64,000 bases of DNA from NCBI GenBank assembly GCA_028868825.1, contig JAGWTU010000002.1:146439-210438 (forward strand). Direction: 5' to 3'. Under the pieces are notes generated by a model. That model saw only the letters and a program-made list of their open reading frames with translations. It did not search any database and had not been told where the DNA came from. Shown here piece after piece: positions 8,429 to 18,381 of the stretch. Source of the DNA: Burkholderiales bacterium. GTDB taxonomy: Bacteria; Pseudomonadota; Gammaproteobacteria; Burkholderiales; Burkholderiaceae_C. Positions within the stretch are counted from its first letter, which is position 1; every line of letters starts with the position of its first letter. The position numbers and the translations under genes were made by a program.

Positions 8429-8603
8429 GAAGACTCCTTGGCAGGCTTGCGAGAACAAAAGTTCGCCATTTGACCACTCCGTATTCGGGGTCGACGGAGT
8501 ACCCCTTGAGCGGGCGATTCCGAATGGACATAACCATTCAACTGGGTAGATTCGACGGCCTCGTCGGCAGCGACGCCGCCTTAGCCCCTACACAGGAGAG
8601 TCC
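8429..8603. promoter_or_regulatory. Divergent promoter region with operator-like repeats
   Basis: This 175-bp gap separates the TPR gene from the TAXI operon. It holds an inverted repeat ACTCCGT (8476-8482)/ACGGAGT (8494-8500), a second repeat GAATGG (8522-8527)/CCATTC (8534-8539), and a 23-nt element (8496-8518) almost identical to one at 15008-15030 in the other TRAP/catabolic divergent region. These look like binding sites for a regulator. Confidence 0.5.
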
Positions 8604-9575
8604 ATGTCCATCGTCCATCCGCGGCGGCGCCGCATCGTCCTCGGCGCGCTCGGCGCCTCCCTCGCCTCGGCGCTGCCGCGCGCGCAGGCCGCGTCGCGCT
8701 TCGTCACCGTGCTCACCGGCGGCCAGAGCGGCGTCTACTACCCGCTGGGCGTCGCGCTGTCGCAGGTCTGGGGCCATGCGCTGCCCGACGCGAAGATCAG
8801 CGTCCAGGCCACCAAGGCCTCGGCCGAGAACCTCAACCTGCTGCAGGACGGCCGCGGCGAGATCGCGTTCACGCTCGCCGATGCGCTGTCCGACGCCTGG
8901 CGGGGCAGCGCCGAATCGGGCTTCGCGAAGCCGCTGACGAAGCTGCGCGCGGTCGCCGGCATCTACCCCAACTACATCCAGATCGTCGCCAGCTCGGCTT
9001 CGGGCATCCGCACGCTCGCCGACCTCAAGGGCAAGCGCATCAGCGTCGGCGCGCCGAAGTCGGGCACCGAGCTGAACGCGCGCGCCATCCTCAAGGCCGC
9101 GGGCTTGGGCTACGGCGATTTCGCCAAGGTCGAGTACCTGCCGTTCGGCGAATCGGTCGAGCTGATGAAGAACCGCCAGCTCGATCTGACGCTGCAATCG
9201 GCGGGTCTGGGCGTGGCGTCGATCCGCGACCTCTCGACCTCGGTGCCCATCGTCATCGTGCCGATCCCGGCCGCCGTCGTCGCCAAGGTCGGCGACAGCG
9301 CCTACCAGCCGGCGACCATTCCTGCGCGCACCTACACGGGCCAGGAGATCGAGGTGCCGACGGCGGCGATCAAGAACTTCCTCGTCAGCCACGAAGGCGT
9401 GCCCGAAGATACCGTCTACGCGATGACGAAATCGATGTTCGAACACCTCGACCAGCTCGTCGCCGCGCACAGCGCGGCCAAGGGCATCCATCGCGACACG
9501 GCGACGCAGGGCACGACGGTGCCGTTCCACGCCGGCGCCCAGCGGTACTACCGCGAAGTCGGGCTGATGAAGTGA
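8604..9575 (+). CDS. TAXI-family TRAP transporter substrate-binding protein
   Basis: A 323-residue periplasmic receptor. The N-terminus has a Tat-like signal (RRRRIVLGALGASLASALP) followed by the TAXI signature FVTVLTGGQSGVYYPLGVAL and, later, DLKGKRISVGAPKSGTELNA. TAXI receptors deliver solutes, often glutamate or other carboxylates, to a fused TRAP permease. AGGAGA precedes the ATG. The stop overlaps the GTG of the permease as GTGA. Downstream genes confirm the system; the substrate is unknown. Confidence 0.92.
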   Translation: MSIVHPRRRRIVLGALGASLASALPRAQAASRFVTVLTGGQSGVYYPLGVALSQVWGHALPDAKISVQATKASAENLNLLQDGRGEIAFTLADALSDAWRGSAESGFAKPLTKLRAVAGIYPNYIQIVASSASGIRTLADLKGKRISVGAPKSGTELNARAILKAAGLGYGDFAKVEYLPFGESVELMKNRQLDLTLQSAGLGVASIRDLSTSVPIVIVPIPAAVVAKVGDSAYQPATIPARTYTGQEIEVPTAAIKNFLVSHEGVPEDTVYAMTKSMFEHLDQLVAAHSAAKGIHRDTATQGTTVPFHAGAQRYYREVGLMK

Positions 9576-11587
9576 CGACCGACGAGGCGCCGCGCGGCGG
9601 CCGCGCGCTGCTCGCCGTGGCGGTGACGTTCTCGACGTTCCAGATCGTCACCGCGGCCTTCAGCCCCTGGTCGAGCTCGGTCGTGCGGGCGGTGCACGTC
9701 GGCTTCCTGCTGCTGCTGACCTTCGCGCTGCACCCGCCGTTGCGGCGTCGCGCCGTCGGCCCGTTCATCGGCTGGACGATGGGCGCCATCGCCTTCGCGG
9801 GCGGCCTCTACCACTGGGTCTACGAGGCCGACCTGATCCAGCGCGCGGGCGATCTGACGACGGCCGATTTCATCGTCGGCACGCTCACCATCGTGCTCGT
9901 GTTCGAGGCCGCGCGCCGCATCATGGGGCCGGCGCTGCCGCTGATCTGCGCCGCCTTCCTGCTCTACGGCCTGTTCGGTCAGCACCTGCCGGGCGCGCTC
10001 GCGCACCGCGGCTACGGCGTCGACCAGATCGTCTCGCAACTGGGCTTCGGCACCGAGGGCCTCTACGGCACGCCGACGTACGTCTCGTCGTCGTACATCT
10101 TCCTCTTCATCCTCTTCGGCGCCTTTCTCGAACAGGCCGGGATGATCCAGCTCTTCACCGATTTCGCGCTCGGCCTCGTCGGCCACGCCAAGGGCGGCCC
10201 GGCCAAGGTGGCGGTGATCTCTTCGGCGCTGATGGGGACGATCAACGGCTCGGGTGTGGCCAACGTCGTGACGACCGGGCAGTTCACGATCCCGCTGATG
10301 AAGCGCTTCGGCTACCGCGCCGAATTCGCCGGCGGCGTCGAGGCCACGGCGAGCATGGGCGGCCAGATCATGCCGCCGGTGATGGGCGCGGTGGCCTTCA
10401 TCATGGCCGAGACGATCAACGTGCCCTATGTCGAGATCTGCAAGGCGGCGGCGATTCCCGCGCTGCTGTATTTCTGCACGGCGTTCCTGATGGTGCACCT
10501 CGAGGCCGGACGCCGCGGCCTCGTCGGCATGCCGCGCGCCGAATGCCCCGACCCCTGGGCTGCGCTGCGGCTGCGCTGGTACCTCGTGCTGCCATTGGCG
10601 ATGCTCGTCTGGCTGCTCTTCGCCGGCTACACGCCGCTGTTCTCGGGCATGGTCGGGCTGGCGCTGACGGTGGTGCTGATCTTCGGCGCCGCGCTCACGC
10701 GACGCTTCGGCCCGCTGCCGCTGCGGCTGCTGTTCTGGATCGTCGTCGGCGTTGCCGCGTCGGGCTTCTTCCGCTGGGGCATGGCCGCGGTGATGGTGCT
10801 GGTGGCGGCGCTGGCGCTGGCGCTGGTCTTCGCCCGCGGCGGGCGCGCGACGCTGCGGCTGGCGCTGCAGGCGCTGGCCGACGGCGCGCGCCACGCGCTG
10901 CCGGTGGGCGTGGCCTGCGCGCTCGTCGGCGTCATCATCGGCGTGCTCACGCTCACCGGCGCGGCGACGAGCTTCGCCGGCGCCATCATCGACATCGGCC
11001 ACAACAGCCTGTTGGCCAGCCTCGTGCTGACGATGCTCGTGTGCCTGGTGCTCGGCATGGGCATACCGACGATCCCGAACTACATCATCACGAGCTCGAT
11101 CGCCGCGCCGGCGCTGCTGCAGCTGGGCGTGCCGCTGCTGGTCTCGCACATGTTCGTGTTCTATTTCGGCATCATGGCCGACCTCACGCCGCCGGTGGCG
11201 CTGGCGGCCTTCGCGGCGGCGCCGATCGCGCGCGCCTCGGGCATGAAGATCGGCTTGGAGGCGATGCGCATCGCCGTCGCCGGCTTCGTGATCCCGTACA
11301 TGGCGGTCTACGACGCGGCGCTGATGCTGCAGGGCGGCAACTTGTGGGACACCGCGTATATGGTGTTCAAGGCGCTGATCGCGATCGCCCTGTGGGGCGG
11401 CGCGGCGATCGGCTATTGGCGCGCGCCGCTGAGCTGGTTCGAGCGCGCGGCGGCGCTCGTCGCCGCCGGCCTGCTCGTCGCCGCGCTGCCGCTGACCGAC
11501 GAGCTGGGCCTGGCGCTGGCCGCCGCGCTGGCGCTGGGCCATGGCTGGCGCCACCGCCCGGCCGCGGCAGCGCCTTCGGGTCCGTGA
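9572..11587 (+). CDS. TRAP transporter fused permease (TAXI-associated, 4TM-12TM)
   Basis: A 671-residue integral membrane protein containing both DctQ-like and DctM-like parts, the arrangement typical of TAXI systems. Recognisable stretches include YVSSSYIFLFILFGAFLEQAG, the DctM core KVAVISSALMGTINGSGVANV, and GGQIMPPVMGAVAFIMAETI. A second half repeats transporter motifs (LGMGIPTIPNYIITSSIAAP). It starts with GTG inside the stop region of the receptor gene and ends in another GTGA overlap with the DUF1850 gene, so all three are translationally coupled. Confidence 0.92.
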   Translation: MTTDEAPRGGRALLAVAVTFSTFQIVTAAFSPWSSSVVRAVHVGFLLLLTFALHPPLRRRAVGPFIGWTMGAIAFAGGLYHWVYEADLIQRAGDLTTADFIVGTLTIVLVFEAARRIMGPALPLICAAFLLYGLFGQHLPGALAHRGYGVDQIVSQLGFGTEGLYGTPTYVSSSYIFLFILFGAFLEQAGMIQLFTDFALGLVGHAKGGPAKVAVISSALMGTINGSGVANVVTTGQFTIPLMKRFGYRAEFAGGVEATASMGGQIMPPVMGAVAFIMAETINVPYVEICKAAAIPALLYFCTAFLMVHLEAGRRGLVGMPRAECPDPWAALRLRWYLVLPLAMLVWLLFAGYTPLFSGMVGLALTVVLIFGAALTRRFGPLPLRLLFWIVVGVAASGFFRWGMAAVMVLVAALALALVFARGGRATLRLALQALADGARHALPVGVACALVGVIIGVLTLTGAATSFAGAIIDIGHNSLLASLVLTMLVCLVLGMGIPTIPNYIITSSIAAPALLQLGVPLLVSHMFVFYFGIMADLTPPVALAAFAAAPIARASGMKIGLEAMRIAVAGFVIPYMAVYDAALMLQGGNLWDTAYMVFKALIAIALWGGAAIGYWRAPLSWFERAAALVAAGLLVAALPLTDELGLALAAALALGHGWRHRPAAAAPSGP

Positions 11588-12012
11588 CGCTGGCCTCGGC
11601 CCTCGGCGCGCTGTGCCTGAGCGCCGGCAACTGGCACGCGGCGCTGCCGGCGACGGCGTTCACGCTGCGCTGGACGCATTCGATCGAGAAGATCGAATGG
11701 GACGAGGACTACGAGATCGCCGGCGCCTGGCTGCTGCTGTCGCAGGCGCGCATCCGCGGCTCGGGCGCGGGGATGGAGCCGCCGGCCGGTGCGCGGCTCT
11801 TCGATGGCGCCTGGCATTACCGGCCCGCCGACCGCTGGCGCCGCCGCCTGCTGCTGGCGCGCTCGGTCTATGCCGCCGACTACCGCATCTGCATCGCCGG
11901 CGGCTGCCGCCCGCTGTCCGACTGGATCCCGGTGGCCGCCGGGACGACGACGCTCAGCGCCTGCGCTCAGAACAGCCAATCTGGCAGCAGCAGCGAGATC
12001 GGCGGCACGTAG
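11584..12012 (+). CDS. DUF1850 protein accompanying the TAXI-TRAP transporter
   Basis: A 142-residue protein from GTG 11584, overlapping the permease stop (GTGA). An N-terminal hydrophobic stretch suggests export. The core FTLRWTHSIEKIEWDEDYEI and RGSGAGMEPPAGARLFDGAW are DUF1850 hallmarks; this family is repeatedly encoded next to TAXI-TRAP permeases and its role is unproven. The final ~15 codons overlap the 3' end of the convergent dctM gene by 46 bp. Longer in-frame readings upstream are shadows of the permease. Confidence 0.8.
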   Translation: MTLASALGALCLSAGNWHAALPATAFTLRWTHSIEKIEWDEDYEIAGAWLLLSQARIRGSGAGMEPPAGARLFDGAWHYRPADRWRRRLLLARSVYAADYRICIAGGCRPLSDWIPVAAGTTTLSACAQNSQSGSSSEIGGT

Positions 12013-13244
12013 GTCACGAGGACGAGGAAGGCCAGCAGCAGCAGCGTCCAGGGCAGCGCCGCGCGCGCCACGGCGACGATCGGCATCTTCGTGATCCCCG
12101 CGGTGACGAACAGGTTCAGCCCGACGGGCGGCGTCACCATGCCGATCTCCAGGTTCACGACCATGATGATGCCCAGGTGCACCGGGTCGATGCCGAGCCG
12201 GCTGGCGATCGGGAACAGGATGGGCGCCAGGATCAGGATGATGCCGGTCGGCTCCATGAACATCCCGGCGGCCAGCAGCAGCAGGTTAACGATGACGAGG
12301 AACTGCCAGGCCGGCATGCCGGCGCCGACGATGGCCTCGGCGATCTGCTGGGGAATGCGCTCGGTCGTCAGCACATGCGCGAAGAGCAGCGCGTTGGCGA
12401 CGATGAACATCAGCATCACCGTCACCTTGCCGGCCTCGATCAGCACGCCCGGCACCTGCCTGAAGCCGATGTCGCGGTAGACGAAGAGCGCGATCGCGAA
12501 GGCATAGACGGCGGCCACCGCGGCCGCCTCGGTGGGCGTGAAGATGCCGCCATAGATGCCGCCGAGGATGATGACGATGAGCAGCAGCCCCCACAGCGAT
12601 TCGCGGCCCGAGCGCAGCACCTCGGCCAGCGTCGCGCGCGGCTGGCGCGGCAGGTCGAGGTGGCGCGCGCGCCAGTAGATCGCGACCATCAGCAGCAGCC
12701 CGAGCAGGATGCCGGGCACGACGCCGGCCATGAACAGCTTGCCGACCGAGGTCTCGGTGGCGGCGCCATAGACGACCATCACGATCGACGGGGGGATCAG
12801 GATGCCCAGCGTGCCGGCGTTGCAGACGACGCCGGCGGCGAAGGGCTGCGGGTAGCCGGCGCGCACCATGCCGGCGATGACGATGCCGCCGACGGCGACG
12901 ACGGTCGCCGGCGACGAGCCCGAGACGGCGGCGAACAGCATGCAGGCCAGCACCGAGGCCATCGCCAGCCCGCCGTGCAGATGGCCGACGCAGGCATTGG
13001 CGAAGCGGATCATGCGCCGCGCGACGCCGCCTGTCGTCATGAAGGCGCCGCCGAGGATGAAGAACGGGATCGCCAGCAGCGTGTAATGCTCGCTCGTCTC
13101 GTAGATCTTCAGCGCCAGCGAGGCCGGCGAATCGGGCGCGAAGGCGAGGATCGTCAGCAGGGACGACAGGCCCAGCGACACCGCCACCGGCATCCCCATC
13201 GCCATGAAGACGATGAGCAGCGCGAAAAGCATCGCGACGGTCAT
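11967..13244 (-). CDS. dctM: TRAP transporter large permease (DctM family)
   Basis: A 425-residue, about 12-helix membrane protein. It starts MTVAMLFALLIVFMAMGMPV and contains the DctM signatures FAAVSGSSPATVVAVGGIV, GTLGILIPPSIVMVVYGAATE and the C-terminal TPPVGLNLFVTAGI. It forms the ion-coupled translocation unit with DctQ. The start overlaps the dctQ stop by 4 bp. The 3' end overlaps the convergent DUF1850 gene by 46 bp. The substrate is not fixed by the permease; context suggests an aromatic-precursor or dicarboxylic acid. Confidence 0.93.
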   Translation of the reverse strand: MTVAMLFALLIVFMAMGMPVAVSLGLSSLLTILAFAPDSPASLALKIYETSEHYTLLAIPFFILGGAFMTTGGVARRMIRFANACVGHLHGGLAMASVLACMLFAAVSGSSPATVVAVGGIVIAGMVRAGYPQPFAAGVVCNAGTLGILIPPSIVMVVYGAATETSVGKLFMAGVVPGILLGLLLMVAIYWRARHLDLPRQPRATLAEVLRSGRESLWGLLLIVIILGGIYGGIFTPTEAAAVAAVYAFAIALFVYRDIGFRQVPGVLIEAGKVTVMLMFIVANALLFAHVLTTERIPQQIAEAIVGAGMPAWQFLVIVNLLLLAAGMFMEPTGIILILAPILFPIASRLGIDPVHLGIIMVVNLEIGMVTPPVGLNLFVTAGITKMPIVAVARAALPWTLLLLAFLVLVTYVPPISLLLPDWLF

Positions 13245-13789
13245 GGCGTGCCGCCGCGGGCGGCCTCTTCTTCGGCCGCGAGGTCACGGTGCCTGAGCGC
13301 ATCCTCGGCCTCGTCGCCGAGCAGGCTCGCGCGCTCGCCGCGCAGCAGCCGCAGCCCGATCTGGCCGAAGCGCAGCGCCAGCAGCGCGAACCCGAGCGGC
13401 AGCACGATGCGCGGGATCCAGCTCGCGATCGGGATGTCCTGCATCAGGATGCCGACATCGTGCATCTTCAGCACGTACTGCGTCGCACCCCAGACGACGA
13501 TCAGCGCGTAGGCGATGCACAGCGCCGTGGCCAGCAGCGCCACCGCGCGCGCCGCGCGGGAGCCGAGCTTGCGCACGACGACATCGACGCCGATATGCGC
13601 GCCGACGCGCACGCCGTACGACATGCCGATGAAGATCAGCCAGGCGAACATCACGCCGGTGGCCTCGAGCGCCCAGCTGTAGCTGTAGCCGAAGACATAG
13701 CGCGCGACGACCTGGGTGAAGGTCAGCAGCGTCATCGCCGCCATCAGCAGCGCGATCAGCCCTTCCTCGAGGCGCTCGAGCCAGCGCAT
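13241..13789 (-). CDS. dctQ: TRAP transporter small permease (DctQ family)
   Basis: A 182-residue four-helix protein. The DctQ core is visible: LLTFTQVVARYVFGYSYSW, FAWLIFIGMSYGVRVGAHIG and the IPxxWIPRIVLPLGFALLALR region near the C-terminus. The charged tail (EDALRHRDLAAEEEAARGG) is cytoplasmic. It sits 13 bp downstream of the receptor gene and overlaps dctM by 4 bp, the usual dctPQM order. Its role is to join the receptor to the large permease. Confidence 0.9.
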   Translation of the reverse strand: MRWLERLEEGLIALLMAAMTLLTFTQVVARYVFGYSYSWALEATGVMFAWLIFIGMSYGVRVGAHIGVDVVVRKLGSRAARAVALLATALCIAYALIVVWGATQYVLKMHDVGILMQDIPIASWIPRIVLPLGFALLALRFGQIGLRLLRGERASLLGDEAEDALRHRDLAAEEEAARGGTP

Positions 13790-13802
13790 GCCGCGTCGAG
13801 GC

Positions 13803-15155
<1,353 letters not shown>

Positions 15156-16019
15156 ATGAAACAAGAATTTTCGCTAGCGCACCTCACGGTACTGGGCTGC
15201 CCGCCGCCCGAGATGGTTTACATCGCGGCGCGCGCCGGCTACGACTACGTCAGCATCCGGCCGATCTACATGGGTCTGCCGGGCGAGCCGAATTACGCGC
15301 TGGCCGACAACCCGCAGATGCTGCGTCAGACCAAGCGCGCGCTGGCCGCCACCGGCGTGCGCGTGCACGACATCGAGCTCGCGCGCGTCTACGAAGGCCT
15401 GCATCCGACCAAATACCTGCCGGCGATGGAAGTCGCCGCCGAACTCGGCGGCAAGGCCGTGCTGTCGAGCATCTGGGGCGGCGAGCGCGATTTCTATATC
15501 GAGAAGTTCGCCCAGATCTGCGACCTGGCGAAACCGTTCGGGCTCACCGTCGATCTCGAATACGTGCCCATCGCCGCGGTCGCCAACCTCGCCCAGGCCG
15601 TCGACGTGCTGCGCGAGGTCGACCGCAGCAATGCCGGGCTGATGATCGACATGCACCATTTCCACCGCGCCCGCGACAACCCGGCCAACCTCGACGCGCT
15701 GCCGCGCGAATGGTTCCATTTCGCCCATCTGTGCGACGCGCCGCCCGAGATCCCGACCGACCGCGCCGAGATGATCCGCATCCTGCGCGAGGCCCGGCTG
15801 TATTCGGGCGAGGGCGGCATCGACATCGCGGCCATCCTCGCCCACCTGCCGCCCTGCGTCTATTCGATCGAATCGCCGAACAAGGAACTGCACGAGGAGA
15901 TCGGCTACGCCGAGCATGCGGCGCGCTGCCTCGAATCGCTCAAGGCCTACCTGGCGCGCAGCGCGGCCGCGGCCGGCACGCCGGCGACGGCCCTGCGCTC
16001 GACCGTCGGCGCGCTGTGA
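15156..16019 (+). CDS. Sugar phosphate isomerase/epimerase family (AP endonuclease 2-like TIM barrel)
   Basis: A 287-residue TIM-barrel protein of the xylose-isomerase-like/AP-endonuclease-2 family. Conserved metal-site stretches include VDLEYVPIAAVANL, LMIDMHHFHRARDN, FHFAHLCDAP and YSIESPNKELHEE. I chose ATG 15156 over 15126 because AGGA lies upstream and the barrel begins immediately. It is the first gene of a six-gene plus-strand operon with dehydroquinases and QuiC, so it probably isomerises or dehydrates a cyclohexane-carboxylate intermediate; the exact reaction cannot be read from sequence. Confidence 0.82.
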   Translation: MKQEFSLAHLTVLGCPPPEMVYIAARAGYDYVSIRPIYMGLPGEPNYALADNPQMLRQTKRALAATGVRVHDIELARVYEGLHPTKYLPAMEVAAELGGKAVLSSIWGGERDFYIEKFAQICDLAKPFGLTVDLEYVPIAAVANLAQAVDVLREVDRSNAGLMIDMHHFHRARDNPANLDALPREWFHFAHLCDAPPEIPTDRAEMIRILREARLYSGEGGIDIAAILAHLPPCVYSIESPNKELHEEIGYAEHAARCLESLKAYLARSAAAAGTPATALRSTVGAL

Positions 16020-16069
16020 GACGATTTGGCGGACCCCACCACCTCGAGCCACCGGCATCGCGTCCCGTC

Positions 16070-16861
16070 ATGAAACATCCCGCCAAGAAGACCATCGACA
16101 CCCGCGGCAAGCGCCTCGGTGGCGAGACCCCGCTGCTGTGCACGCCGCTGGTCGGCCGCAACGCCGAGCGCGTGCTCGCCGAGGCCGCCAGCGTGCTGCG
16201 CGGCAAGCCCGACATCATCGAATGGCGCGTCGACTTCTTCGACGCCATCGCCGACACCGCGGCGGTGATCGCCGTCGCCCAAGCGCTGCGCCAGCTCGTC
16301 GGCACGCTGCCCATCATCTTCACGCGCCGCTCGATCCGCGAGGGCGGCGAGCGCATCGCCATCGACGACGAGGGCGTCGTCGCGCTCTACGACGCGGTGG
16401 CCGCGAGCCGGCTCGTCGACTTCATCGATTTCGAGATGGGCAACGACGCCGACCAGGTGCGCCGCGTGCGCGAGAGCACGCGCAGCCATGGCGTGCGGCT
16501 GATCCTCTCGCACCACAACTTCAGCTACACGCCCGATGTCGATTTCATCGTGCGCCTCTTCCTCGAGGCCGAGCGCCTGGGCGCCGATGTCGCCAAGGTC
16601 GCGGTGATGCCGCGCGACCGCGCCGACGTGCTGACGCTGCTGACCGCGACGGAGCGTGCCGACGCGAAGTCGCATATCCCGCTGATCAGCATGTCGATGG
16701 GCCCGCTGGGATCGGTGACGCGGATGATCGGCGGCCTGTTCGGCTCCGGGCTGACCTTCGCCGTCGGCGAGGCGGCATCGGCGCCGGGGCAGATCCCGAT
16801 CGGCGACCTCGTCGCCGTGTTCGACATCATCCGCCGCGCCCGCGGCGGCGAAATGTTCTGA
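16070..16861 (+). CDS. aroD: Type I 3-dehydroquinate dehydratase
   Basis: A 263-residue class I dehydroquinase, about the usual length. It interconverts 3-dehydroquinate and 3-dehydroshikimate through a Schiff base. The catalytic residues are all present: Glu in IIEWRVDFF, His in LSHHNFSY (148/149), Lys176 in AKVAVMP, and Arg in GSVTRMIGGLFGSGLTF. The stop overlaps the next start as TGATG. A type II dehydroquinase lies two genes further on, so this copy probably serves catabolism of quinate-like acids rather than aromatic biosynthesis. Confidence 0.93.
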   Translation: MKHPAKKTIDTRGKRLGGETPLLCTPLVGRNAERVLAEAASVLRGKPDIIEWRVDFFDAIADTAAVIAVAQALRQLVGTLPIIFTRRSIREGGERIAIDDEGVVALYDAVAASRLVDFIDFEMGNDADQVRRVRESTRSHGVRLILSHHNFSYTPDVDFIVRLFLEAERLGADVAKVAVMPRDRADVLTLLTATERADAKSHIPLISMSMGPLGSVTRMIGGLFGSGLTFAVGEAASAPGQIPIGDLVAVFDIIRRARGGEMF

Positions 16862-17919
16862 TGCCCGATTCGAGCCCGACGCGCATCGCGGTCGCCGGCG
16901 CCGGCCTCATCGGCCGCGCCCATATCGGCGTGCTGCAGCGCAGCCCCGACTGCAGCCTGAGCGCGATCGTCGACCCCGGGCCCGCCGCGCACGCGCTGGC
17001 CGAGGCTGCCGGCGTGCCGCTGTACGCATCGATATCGGAGCTGCTCGCCGCCGACCGGCCCGACGGCATCGTCGTCGCCACGCCCAATGCGCTGCATGTG
17101 CCGCAGGCGCTGGAGGCGATTGCCGCCGGCGTCGCCGTGCTGCTCGAAAAGCCGATCGCGCCGACGGTGGCCGAGGCGCGGCAACTCGTGCGCGCGGTCG
17201 ACGAGTCGGGCGCGCGCGTGCTCATCGGCCACCACCGCGCGCACAGCCCGATCATGGCCAAGGCGCGCGAGGTCGTCGCTTCGGGCCGCCTCGGCCGCCT
17301 CGTCGCCGTGACCGGCAGCGCGACCTTCTACAAGCCCGACGAATACTTCGCCGATGGTCCCTGGCGGCGCGAGATCGGTGGCGGGCCGATCCTGCTCAAC
17401 CTCATCCACGAGATCCACAACCTGCGCATGCTGTGCGGCGAGATCGCCGCCGTGCAGGCCATCGCCTCGCGCGCGACACGCGGCCATGCGGTCGAAGACA
17501 CGGTGGCGATCACGCTGCGCTTTGCCGGCGGCGCGCTCGGCAGCTTCATGCTCTCGGATTGCGCGGCCAGCCCGCGCAGCTGGGAGCAGACCTCGCGCGA
17601 GAACCCGGCCTACGCGAGCAGTGACGACGAGGACTGCTACGTCGTCGCCGGCACCGACGGCAGCCTCGCGGTGCCGACGATGCGGCTGAAGACCTATGCA
17701 CGCGCGGCCGACCGCTCCTGGTTCCAGCCCTTCGAGGCCGGCGTCGTCGGCGTCGTCCGCGACGACCCGCTGGTGCACCAGATGGCGCATTTCGGCGCCG
17801 TCGTGCGCGGCGAAACGGCGCCGCTCGTGAACGCGCGCGACGGCCTGGCCAATCTGCGCGTCACCGCAGCCATCGCCGAGGCCGCCGCGAGCGGCCGCAC
17901 GGTCGAGATCCACCCCTAG
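16861..17919 (+). CDS. Gfo/Idh/MocA family NAD(P)-dependent oxidoreductase
   Basis: A 352-residue dehydrogenase. The N-terminal Rossmann fold shows IAVAGAGLIGRAHIGVLQRS, then VATPNALHVPQALEAIAAG and the family signature EKPIAPTV, whose Lys is catalytic. The C-terminal alpha/beta domain carries GGGPILLNLIHEIHNLRML, with the conserved His pair. The start overlaps the aroD stop by one base. Inside a dehydroquinase operon it may oxidise quinate, shikimate or an inositol-like cyclitol; substrate unproven. Confidence 0.87.
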   Translation: MPDSSPTRIAVAGAGLIGRAHIGVLQRSPDCSLSAIVDPGPAAHALAEAAGVPLYASISELLAADRPDGIVVATPNALHVPQALEAIAAGVAVLLEKPIAPTVAEARQLVRAVDESGARVLIGHHRAHSPIMAKAREVVASGRLGRLVAVTGSATFYKPDEYFADGPWRREIGGGPILLNLIHEIHNLRMLCGEIAAVQAIASRATRGHAVEDTVAITLRFAGGALGSFMLSDCAASPRSWEQTSRENPAYASSDDEDCYVVAGTDGSLAVPTMRLKTYARAADRSWFQPFEAGVVGVVRDDPLVHQMAHFGAVVRGETAPLVNARDGLANLRVTAAIAEAAASGRTVEIHP

Positions 17920-17932
17920 AGAAAGCCACGCG

Positions 17933-18373
17933 ATGAAGATCCTCATGCTCCACGGCATCAACCACAATATGTTCGGCAAGCGCGACCCCAAGCAGTACGG
18001 GACGATCACGCTGGCCGAGATCGACTCGCGGCTGCAGGCGCTGGGCCGCCAGCTCGGCACCGAGGTCGAATCGTTCCAGACCAACAGCGAAGGCGCGATG
18101 TGCGAGCGCATCCATCAGGCCTACGCCGACAAGGTCGATGCGGTGCTGATCAACGCCGGCGCCTGGACGCACTACAGTTACGGCATCCGCGACGCGCTCG
18201 CGATCCTGACGGTGCCGGTGGTCGAGCTGCACATGTCCAACATCCACGCCCGCGAGGCCTTCCGCCATGTCTCGGTGTTCGCCGAGATCGTGCGCGGACA
18301 GATCTGCGGCTTCGGCGTCGACAGCTACCTGCTGGCGCTGCGCGCCGCGGTCTCGGCGGTCGAGAACGGCTGA
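17933..18373 (+). CDS. aroQ: Type II 3-dehydroquinate dehydratase family
   Basis: A 146-residue class II dehydroquinase. It keeps the lid residues (KRDPKQYG, Tyr22), NAGAWTHYSYGIRDAL and His100 in ELHMSNIHAREAFRH. It differs from the usual consensus at two places: HGINHNMFG stands where NGPNLNLLG is typical, and TNSEG where SNHEG is common. These touch the substrate pocket, so activity on a related compound is possible. It begins 13 bp after the oxidoreductase gene. Having class I and class II enzymes in one operon is notable. Confidence 0.88.
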   Translation: MKILMLHGINHNMFGKRDPKQYGTITLAEIDSRLQALGRQLGTEVESFQTNSEGAMCERIHQAYADKVDAVLINAGAWTHYSYGIRDALAILTVPVVELHMSNIHAREAFRHVSVFAEIVRGQICGFGVDSYLLALRAAVSAVENG

Positions 18374-18381
18374 GCGCGGCG